A stretch of 64,000 bases of DNA from Colius striatus (lineage: Eukaryota; Chordata; Aves; Coliiformes; Coliidae): assembly GCF_028858725.1 (NCBI RefSeq), contig NC_084790.1, positions 2,858,001 to 2,922,000 of the forward strand. Direction: 5' to 3'. Within the stretch, counting starts at the first letter, position 1. Every line of letters begins with the position of its first letter. Shown here piece after piece: positions 38,673-61,503 of this stretch. The position numbers and the translations under genes were made by a program. The notes beneath the pieces are model-generated. The model had not been told where the DNA came from. It saw only the letters and a list, made by a program, of their open reading frames with translations, and made no database searches.

Positions 38673-40380
38673 TTAATTGCTCGGAGAGTAGGGGGCTGTT
38701 GCTGGCCCCTCACAGGCATGGGGGCAGGCAGGGGCTGGGCAGCAGCCTGCTGGGGTTTGAGCCCCTTTCTGAGCTCTTCTGAGCATGAGGGCAGCTGCCA
38801 GAGGCACGAGGCAGCTGAGCCCCACAGCCACAGCCACGGCCATCTCGTGGGGCAGCCCACCCAGCCCAGGGAGCTTAGCCCCCGTGCAGTTGGTGAAGTA
38901 TTTGGCATGGACCTGCAGGAAGAAGGCATCGAGGATGGCACCAGGCCAGGGGCAGGAGAGCAGCTGGGCCAGCAGCTGGGTGCAGCCGGAGAGCTCACTG
39001 TAGGTGCTGTGGAGAGTGGAGAGGGCAGCATGAGGCTTCTGTCGGCATGGGGACACATCCACTGTGGGGGCCCCACAAAGGACCTGCTCCGATGAGTTTG
39101 GCATCACTGGGGCTGACGCCGACCTACCTGCTGATCTGGTCCCAGCAGCAGCGGCTGCCCTCGGGGGTGGCCATGAGGGTGGCGTGGAAAGGGGCCCAGC
39201 AGTAGAGGGAGATCCAGTCCTGGTAAGTGTCCTGACAGCGGGCTGGCCCCTCCAGGACCTCTGGCAGTCCTGCAGAGTACCAGCCAGACCCTGGGGTGCC
39301 ACCTTGCCCCCAGCTCTCCCCCTGAGCCCAGTTTGGGGAGGATTTCCTGGGTCACCCCTGGGGAGCACTCCCAGTTTTGCTCAGTATGAGCCAGGCACCC
39401 TGTTTGCCATGTTCAACATGCAGCCCTGAGGGTCCCATGCTGGGGCTGCCGAGGCTGCCTGTGGCCAGGGGTACCCTGTGAGCTCAGCCAAGGCAAGACC
39501 TGGGCTCTTGTCAGCCGCAGTACAGATCACATAGGGCCCAACAAGGTTTGTAGGTGAATGGCTAGGACAGCCAGGATTGCAGGAAGGCAGATCTACTCAC
39601 CATCCTCATCCAGGAACAGGTAGTGACCTGGAAGGACAGATGGTGCCGTTGGTGCTGGCAGGACCCATGGGACTGTACAAGGACAGGGCCCCATCCTCCT
39701 TGCAGACACTGCCTTCATCATCAAGAGCAGAGCCTTTGGCCATGGCAATGCCACTCAGGGCCAGAGCTACACTGGGACAATGGCAACAAGGTCTTACTTT
39801 CATCTTCAAGGTCCCTGTACTAGGTGTCCCCATGTCCTGCAGCAACAAGACACAGGGTGCCAGAGCTGCACAGCCAGGGACAGCTCCAGGGCTCAGCGGG
39901 TTTGGGGCGTGAGCCAGGGTGGCCCCAGCACACTGGAGACCCCTCCTCCTCCCAGGCCAAGTTGAACACAGCAGAGGTGAGTAAGGTGAAGGAACAAAAA
40001 CAGGAGGCTCCCGGCTCTGCCTTGGAGTTTGCAACCAGGACAGACCAGTTCCTCAGCAACACCAGCCCCGTGGGCAGGGAAGCACATGGCAAAATCTGCT
40101 CAGGGCATCTTCTGAGTGGAGATCAGGAAGGGCCAGGTGAGACACTGCCCAGCAGAGACACAATGGGATGGAGGGGAGAAACGAGCCAGGGGCCTTGTAA
40201 GGACTCACTGACTGGCTAGACCCTGTGTCCGACCCCCTGGGCACCTCCTCGTAGCCCCTCCGCCTATCACCACCCTTCCACCGCACCGTGCAGCCCCGGC
40301 AGACGCGGGTCCGGGCTGCCCTTACCCCGCGGGAGCAGAGGAAGGAGCAGGCAGCAGAGGAGCCGCACTCCGGGGAGCAT
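38673..40380 (-). CDS. RAMP-family protein, RAMP1/3-type six-cysteine ectodomain
   Basis: A second RAMP gene directly upstream of RAMP2 on the same strand. Minimal model, minus strand: 40380-40326 (signal peptide, MLPGVRLLCCLLLPLLPR), 39269-39128, 39006-38673; 531 nt, 176 aa, phases 1 and 2 closing exactly. This three-exon layout differs from four-exon RAMP2. All six cysteines of RAMP1/RAMP3 are aligned (ARC, LYC, CCW, SGC, LSC, TNC), with identical spacing of 9 and 21 residues in the last two intervals. The block CPWPGAILDAFFLQVHAKYF closely follows RAMP1 [20 protein letters not shown], including the Trp after the fifth cysteine. The position after the fourth cysteine's Thr is Gln, against Trp in RAMP1 and Glu in RAMP3. 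A sequon NCT ends the domain. The usual DPP juxtamembrane motif and WRSK/WQSK end are missing. Instead there is a hydrophobic span (VAVAVGLSCLVPLAAALML), a basic stop (RRAQKG) and about 30 more Cys/Pro-rich residues. Family membership is firm; orthology is not settled. Confidence 0.85.
39601..39627 (-). other. Possible 27-nt cassette microexon of the RAMP-like gene
   Basis: On the minus strand a good acceptor (CTTCCAG) and a perfect donor (GTGAGT) bracket exactly 27 nt. Entry and exit are both phase 1, like the flanking exons, so inclusion would add nine residues and give a short acidic linker (HYLFLDEDG) after the signal peptide. The gene also closes without it. It could be chance; transcript data decide. 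Confidence 0.4.
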
Positions 40381-41472
40381 CCTCGCACCGCTGGGACCGC
40401 GCAGTCGCTCTGGGGCTGTGCCCGGGCACTTATCCCGGTCCCAGCGCTACCCGTCCTCTCCCGAGCCAATGCCCAGGAAGGTCGGGAGGACGCCGGGCTC
40501 CCGCCCCGCCTGACTCAGCGAAGCTCCAAAGGCACTGGATGCGGTCCCGGGCAGGACGAGGGGCTGCGGGCACGGGCTGACCCTCCTGGTTCTCCGCGGT
40601 CACCCCCGGCGGGGCCGCCCGTCCCTCGCTCTCCTCCCGCCGGGAAACGGCGTCCCGGACCTCGGAGCGCTCGGGGGAGCGGAGCCGCCGCCCCGGGCAG
40701 CCCCCAAGCCCCTGTCCGGCGGGACCGGGGCTGACGGCGCTTCGCGCCGCGGCGTGCGGCGGGGCTGGAAGGAAAGGACTGGCCTCTCACCGAGGCAATA
40801 CCCACCACCGCCCGCTCCCCGCCGCCGTGACTGGGGCCCCTGGAGCAGGAAAGCCGCCGCCGACAGCCGCTTCCTGCCCGGCGCCGTCGCAGGAAGCCCT
40901 GGGTTCGGCCGGCCGCGGGACCCGGCCCCTCCATCGTCCCGTATCGATGCGACACGCACGTCCCTTGGGGCGCCGGGCCCGACGCCGCCTGCTCTGCAGC
41001 CCGTCTGCCGGGGCGCTTCGTCGAGGAGGCGGCCCCGCCGGCCCCGCTCTCCCCGGAGCCCGGAGGGCGACAGAGCCGGGGCGGAGACGGGTGCTGTCCC
41101 ACCAAGCGCTTCCCGCGGGACGGCGCTGGGCCCACGGCAGGGTCGGGTCGGGGGGAGCCAGCGAGGAGCCAGCACCGGGCGCACCCGAGCGTGGGCGGGC
41201 ACCAGGGGCGGGCTGTGCAACAGGCACCGGGCGGCCGGGAAAGCCCCCCGCAACCGGCTGTGGGGCTGTCTGAGCTGAAACTGGCGTGAGCCGCGGGTTC
41301 AGGTGCTCAGAACGCCCCGCTGGCCGCGTTCCCATCCCGTCCGGGCATCGCTGAGCGCTCCGAGCCCGTCGGTACCGGAGGCGGCGGCGCCGTCTGGGGG
41401 CGGGGCCTCGCGAGGGGGCGGGGCCAAAGGGGCAACGCTATATGGGTGGAGCCTCGGGGGGCGGGAACTAGG

Positions 41473-41697
41473 GGCGGAGTCTCGCGGGGGCGGGGCCCTA
41501 TCAGGGCGGAGTCTCTCGGGGGCGGTGCCCTATCAGGGCGGAGTGTCGCGGGGGCGGTGCCCTATCAGGGCGGAGTGTCGCGGGGGCGGTGCCCTATCAG
41601 GGCGGAGTGTCGCGGGGGCGGTGCCCTATCAGGGCGGAGTCTCTCGGGGGCGGTGCCCTATCAGGGCGGAGTGTCGCGGGGGCGGGGCCGTTTGGGG
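41473..41697 (+). repeat. 32-bp GC-box minisatellite upstream of EZH1
   Basis: Seven head-to-tail units starting at 41473, 41505, 41537, 41569, 41601, 41633 and 41665, each 32 bp, ending in flanking GGGGCGGGGCC. Each unit reads GGCGGAGTGTCGCGGGGGCG then GTGCCCTATCAG with one to three substitutions (GTGTCGCG or GTCTCTCG; GCGGTGCC or GCGGGGCC). Every unit therefore has an SP/KLF-type GC box and a CCCTATCAGGG near-palindrome containing TATC, repeated at almost exactly three helical turns. It lies about 90 bp upstream of the EZH1 exon 1 donor. Confidence 0.9.
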
Positions 41698-41699
41698 GC

Positions 41700-41790
41700 G
41701 GGGCCCGGAGGGGGCGGGGCCTCCCGGGGCGCAGGCGCGGGTGCGGGTGCGGCGGGGCGCGCGGCCTCCCCCCGGCGTGATGGCCGAGGA
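41700..41790 (+). other. EZH1: EZH1 exon 1 (5' UTR, with possible in-frame start)
   Basis: GC-rich exon ending at a strong donor (GAGGA|GTGAGTG, donor at 41791). It contains ATG at 41780-41782 in a strong context (GTGATGG). Joining to the acceptor at 42488 gives ATG GCC GAG GAA AAA ATG GAA ATG, so this ATG is in frame with the EZH1 coding start and would add MAEEK. The left border of the exon (transcription start) is not determined. Confidence 0.55.
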
Positions 41791-42492
41791 GTGAGTGCGG
41801 GGCGGGGGGGACCCCCGGGGGGCAGCGGGGCTCCACGGGACCGGCCGAGGCTTGGGGAGTCTGCGGTGGGACGGTGGGGCCGGGAGCCCCTGTCGCGCTC
41901 CAGCGGTGCCGGTCGGCCTTGGCCCGCTGCGGTGCGTGCCGGAGCTGCGGGAGGGGGGAGGCGGGGGACGGGGCGCCGGGGGGGGTTGTTTTGGAGGTCC
42001 CGGGGCCGTCGCGGTCTGAACTCGGGCTCGCAGCGCAGATCGGGGAGCAGCGCTCGGCGCCGGGCCAGGCCTGTATCGCACCCGGTTCTCAGCCCGGCCG
42101 GGAGCCCGGGAGTCGCGGCTTGTCCCCGGGGCAGGGCTCGGGCCCGGGCCGCAGTCCGTCCCGCTGCCCGGGGTAGGCGGGGGAAGGCTGTGCCCGCGGA
42201 GGGGCCGCCGTGGCCCGGGGCAGGGGAAGCGGCCGGTTCCCGGTCAGCATCCTCCCTTCCCTGCCGCGTCTCCGACGTCCCCCCCGGGCCTTGGGGTGCC
42301 CCGATGGTTCATAAGCAGGACCAGCAGGGACTAACGCGCTTGTTTTTTCCTAGTTAAAGCCTCTGATGCGTTTAAAATCCACAGGGCTTTTGGTTTGTTT
42401 TGTTTTGGGTTGTTGTGTTCCTAGCAGCAGTTGTTTACAGGGTTAGACTGGCCGTTATCTGATACTTGCCATTTCTGTACTTTCGTAGAAAA

Positions 42493-57669
<15,177 letters not shown>

Positions 57670-59640
57670 GCTCCGTGTGGGGTGCTCCCTGGCACACCTT
57701 GCTGCTGCACCTTGTTAGCAATGCCATGTTTGCTTCATGCTGACATGACTGCTGCTGTTCCCGTTGCTGTGCGTGTCACAAGTGCTACTTCCCATCCAGA
57801 CACCCCGAGAGAGAGAGAGAGACTTGGGGCAGGAGCATCAGCTCTGACAGCCGTAGGCTGGACCTGGCTCTGGAGCCTCGTTCTGTGAGCGAGCTCAGGA
57901 GCTGGAGGGAGCCCGTGGACCAAGGCAGCTGGGGCAGGAGCTGTGGTGCAGGAGGAGGGACAGCCACGAATTCTGGCTCTTTCCATTTTCTGCTGACTGG
58001 TGGAAGAAGAGGAGTGAGGGAGGTACTGCTTGCACTGAGACCTGGGGCTCAGATGAGCTGGTGCTCCCCTCCATCCCTGTCCCCTGGGATGGGCTCTGCT
58101 CTTGGGTTCTACCTCTTGCTGCCTGTTTTGTCCTTTTGAGGAGGACAGGGTTGGAAGCCATTGAGATGTGGCTGCAGCAGTCCCTGGGCTGCAGGCTGCT
58201 GTTGCTAGGTCTCTGTTTCCCTCTCCCCCAGCTGGCCCAGGGACAGGGGCTGCCTGGCCCTGGATGGTGCCTGGGGCTGGGGAGAGCAGCACTATGCAAA
58301 AAAAAAGGCACTTTGGGGTAGGAACTCCACTTGAGATGGACAGAGACAGTGTGAGGTGGGTGCTGCTGCAAGGACAAGAGGAGTCCAGAGGCAGCAGGAA
58401 CCTGTGAGCCTGAGGAAGCTCTTCCAGCCTGTAGGCTTGTGGTTGTCTTGTGGCCCTCCTGGGACTGGTGTGAGGATGCTTCTGATGGGCTGGGGCTGCA
58501 CCCGGAGCAGGGGACAGGTCTCCTCCTCTGGCTCTCATCCTGACCATGCAGAGCTGGTTCCTCCCCCCTCCTCTGTCAGGACAATCCTTTTTGGAGTAGC
58601 ACAGGCTCTGTGTGAAGTGTCTGGGACTCAGGAGCCAGCAGAAGGCAAGCCTTTTGTTGCACAGCACTTGTTGAATGTTGCTGTGCTGAGGTTTGAACGG
58701 GTCACAGCGGACCCACTGCCTGCAGTGGCCTGGAGGAGGCTCCTCAGAAACCTGCCATGGGATTTTGGACACTGTGGTCCTGGGGATAAAGGGGAAACAT
58801 TCCCTGGCGGGATGAGGTTTGGCCTTAGCACCCCATGCAAAAAGAAAACGTAAAAAGCACTTTAAACCTTCTCAGCCCTCAGCTGAGTCCCATGTATTGG
58901 TCTGGGGATAGAGGGACCACAAATGTCTCAGATGGTGGTTTTCCCTCAGCAGAACCTTTGCAGGGAGGTTACTCTGGGCCTGGGCTGGGCCAGTCTGGAT
59001 GGGGGGGCCCTCCCTCGAGCAGGACCTTGTGGGGGTGATGGGGAGGGCAGGGCTGTCTCCAAGGAGCTGTGTGCTCCCAGCCTGGTGCTGGGTGCGCCAG
59101 GGGCTACCCCACAGGCATACAGAGCCCATCCGAGCCCTGATGTGGCACTGAGGGGGCCAGAGCAGGCAGAGGGTGAGCAGCATTTGCTCCATGGCACTGC
59201 CCAGAGGTCAGCAGTGCCAAGGCCTTTGCCCTGCTCTTTTGGGGATCCACAGGGCTCCCAAGGTTCAGCACATGGCCCAGCGCAGGTGGAGAAGTGCTGG
59301 GTCTGCCCTGGGAGCTGAGCTCTCCCTGGCACAGCCTGGGCCATGCCTTCCCTCAAGGCAGGTGAGACTGTCCCTCTGTCCCATCCTGCTGTCCCTGATG
59401 CTCTCCTGGGACTTGGAGGGGTTTGGGTCTGTCTGGAGCAGCGCTTGTACCCCAGCCCCTGCCTGACCCCGCTGCCCCCGCCTCCGTCCTCACCCCAGCC
59501 TGCCCTCAGCTCAGTCCTCTGCCACTTTGGCCCTATCTGCACTATGCCAGGCTTGTGTCTGTGGTTTGTTGACAGTGAATAACAATGCACTTTAAAAATA
59601 ATATGGCTTGTAGCCTTTGTCATAATAAAGTGGTAGCAAA
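57670..59640 (+). other. EZH1: EZH1 3' UTR
   Basis: About 2 kb between the EZH1 stop and the poly(A) signal, free of CR1 and of credible frames (a 345-codon open frame on the minus strand at 57735-58772 has no family resemblance). It contains a GAGAGAGAGAGAGA run near 57808. Confidence 0.75.
59624..59629 (+). terminator. EZH1: EZH1 poly(A) signal
   Basis: AATAAA in the context CATAATAAAGTGG, preceded by an A/T-rich stretch (TTTAAAAATAATATGG) and followed within 30 bp by a GT-rich sequence (CCTCCTGTGGCTC). It is the only canonical hexamer after the EZH1 stop. Confidence 0.85.
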
Positions 59641-59934
59641 CATCCTCCTGTGGCTCACTGGCCTCTCTTACCCCCAGGAGCTGCTGGCAGCAGCTCCTGA
59701 ATGAGCTGCCTGAGTTCTCTACAGCTCAGGGCTGGGAGGTGGGAGAGGGGGGTGTGTGTGTCGGGGGAGAGAAGGATGTGATGGTGTGTGTGCCACAGGG
59801 GGCTGAGCTGCATCCAGCCCTGGCTTCCCCCATCCCACCCCAGGAGGGGGAACTGCAGTTGTCCAGGGAGGTTCCTTCCCCAGGTGTGGGCTGAGCCAGG
59901 ACCAGGGCACTGATCATGCACCTAGAATTAGCAC

Positions 59935-60405
59935 TGATGAGGCCTCACTTCAAGTATTTTGTTCAGTTTTAGGCCCTTTACTGCAGCAAAGACACTGAGG
60001 GGCTGCAGCGTGGCCAGAGATGGGCACAGAGCTGGGGAAGGGGCTGGAGCACAAGGGAGGGGCTGAGGGAATGGGGGTGTTGAGCCTGGAGAAGAGGAGG
60101 CTGAGGGCAGTGACCATCTTTGCTCCCAAGTCACAAGAGACAGGAGGAGATGAAACAGCCTCAAGTTGCCCCAGAGGAGGTTTAGATTGGAGGTGAGGCA
60201 GAACTGTTTCCCTGAGAGGGGTGTCAGCCCCTGTGCCAGGCTGCCCAGGGAGCTGGGGCAGTGCCCAGCCCTGGAGGGATCCCAAAGCCGTGGGGCTGAG
60301 CTGCTGAGGGCTGTGGGTTAGTGCTGGGCTGGGCAGGGTGAGGGCAGGGCTGGGACTGCAGCAGCTTCAAGTGCTTTTCCAGCCAAAGTGATCCCATGAT
60401 TCTAG
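59935..60405 (+). mobile_element. CR1 LINE 3' fragment (between EZH1 and CNTNAP1)
   Basis: Points right; ends CCAAAGTGATCCCATGATTC TAG. Close relative of the 55.7 kb copy, sharing the same GTGACCATCTTTGCTCCCAA segment, so the two come from one CR1 subfamily. It lies between the EZH1 poly(A) site and the CNTNAP1 3' end. Confidence 0.88.
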
Positions 60406-60449
60406 CACACAGCTGCCCAGGCTGCCAAAGCAAAGGCTGGGGGGGAGTG

Positions 60450-61503
60450 TCAAACGCCGTCGTTCTGCCTTTATTTGAACACCTTCAACCATTTCACTCA
60501 GCAAAACACGTTTGTTAACACGCCCAGTGCATCCCAGGCCTTTGGGTAGATAAAGTGCCTCTCTCTAACATCACCTTACCACAACACAGCGAGTGCAGAG
60601 GGGCTTCCCCTGGGCTGGAGGTAAACTGGCAGGACCCACACTTCGTACAGAGAAGTAGCAAACTACATCCCGCGAGCGCCCGGCAGCAGCTTCCCTTCGG
60701 TGTGGTTTGGTTTTGGTTTTGTGTGTGTGTGTTGTGGTGTTGTTTTTTTTTATACAAACCCATAGAATCAAAAATAAAAACGACAAGAGTGTAGGAGAAT
60801 ATATATCCAGCAACTAAAAAAAAAACCAACAAACAACAAACCAACCCCGAAATCCCCAGACTACGGTAGAAAGGATCTGTACCTGATCATATGAAAGCAG
60901 CATCTCAGCAGGGTTGCAGCGGCGTCATGCGCGGCAGCGGCCGCCCGCACGGGCAGGGTATTGCTTGGCAGCCCCCGAGGCTCGGCACCCCCCGGGGTGG
61001 GTATTGCAAGTGGCTTCCTTGGTGGCTCTGGCTAAGCGAGCAAAGCAGCGGCTGATCTACGCACGGGCATCGCTACGGGGATGGCGGCGCCCCACGCGCT
61101 CCCCTGACCGAGGGAGGAAGGGGCTGCGGCCAACCCCCCTTTCCCTGCCTATCCCCTCTCCCACCCCGGGGCTCCTCGATGGAGCCAGGGCAGGATTTGG
61201 CAGGTTGTGGGGGGGGGAGGCAGCAGCCTGTCTCTGGCGTGGGGGGCTGCCGGTGCGCCCAGGGGCTGGGGCTCGGTGGGTCACGGCTGTGCTCCGGGGC
61301 CGGGTCGGCGGCAGCCGTGAGGAGGAGCTGGCGGGTGGTCTGTCGGTGGGTGGGTGGGTGGGTGCAGCCCGGTTCCCAGGCGGGTGTTGGCAGTTCAGAT
61401 GTGCTCGGCCCTTTGGTCCCGCGTCGCTCGCTCGGCCCGGGGCAGCTCCCGGGGCTGTGTGGGTTATGAGCTCTTCCCACCCCACCCCCGTTGCCCAGCC
61501 CCA
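60450..61503 (-). other. CNTNAP1: CNTNAP1 3' UTR and poly(A) signal
   Basis: About 1 kb after the CNTNAP1 stop on the minus strand. Minus-strand AATAAA at 60475-60470 marks the likely end. It contains a TG/T-rich stretch (plus strand 60707-60750) and a CpG-rich part (60900-61450) that continues into the last exon. No other gene is seen here. Confidence 0.7.

Larger units (their letters stand above)
40250..42300. promoter_or_regulatory. CpG island between RAMP-like gene and EZH1
   Basis: A 2 kb CpG-dense block spanning exon 1 of the RAMP-like gene (-), the 1.3 kb interval and EZH1 exon 1 with the start of its first intron (+). The genes are head-to-head. The interval holds no credible frame on either strand: the long open frames here are produced by GC-rich composition. 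The GC-box minisatellite at 41473-41697 is its most structured part. Confidence 0.65.

Noticed and set aside
41446-42357. 303-codon frame with a repeated GGVSRGRCPIRA peptide upstream of EZH1
   Set aside because: The peptide repeat is only the translation of the 32-bp GC-box minisatellite; 32 is not a multiple of three and the frame cycles, so it is not a coding repeat.
57735-58772. 345-codon minus-strand frame in the EZH1 3' UTR
   Set aside because: Ser/Pro/Gln-rich composition without any recognisable domain; the plus strand is an uninterrupted UTR with its own poly(A) signal.
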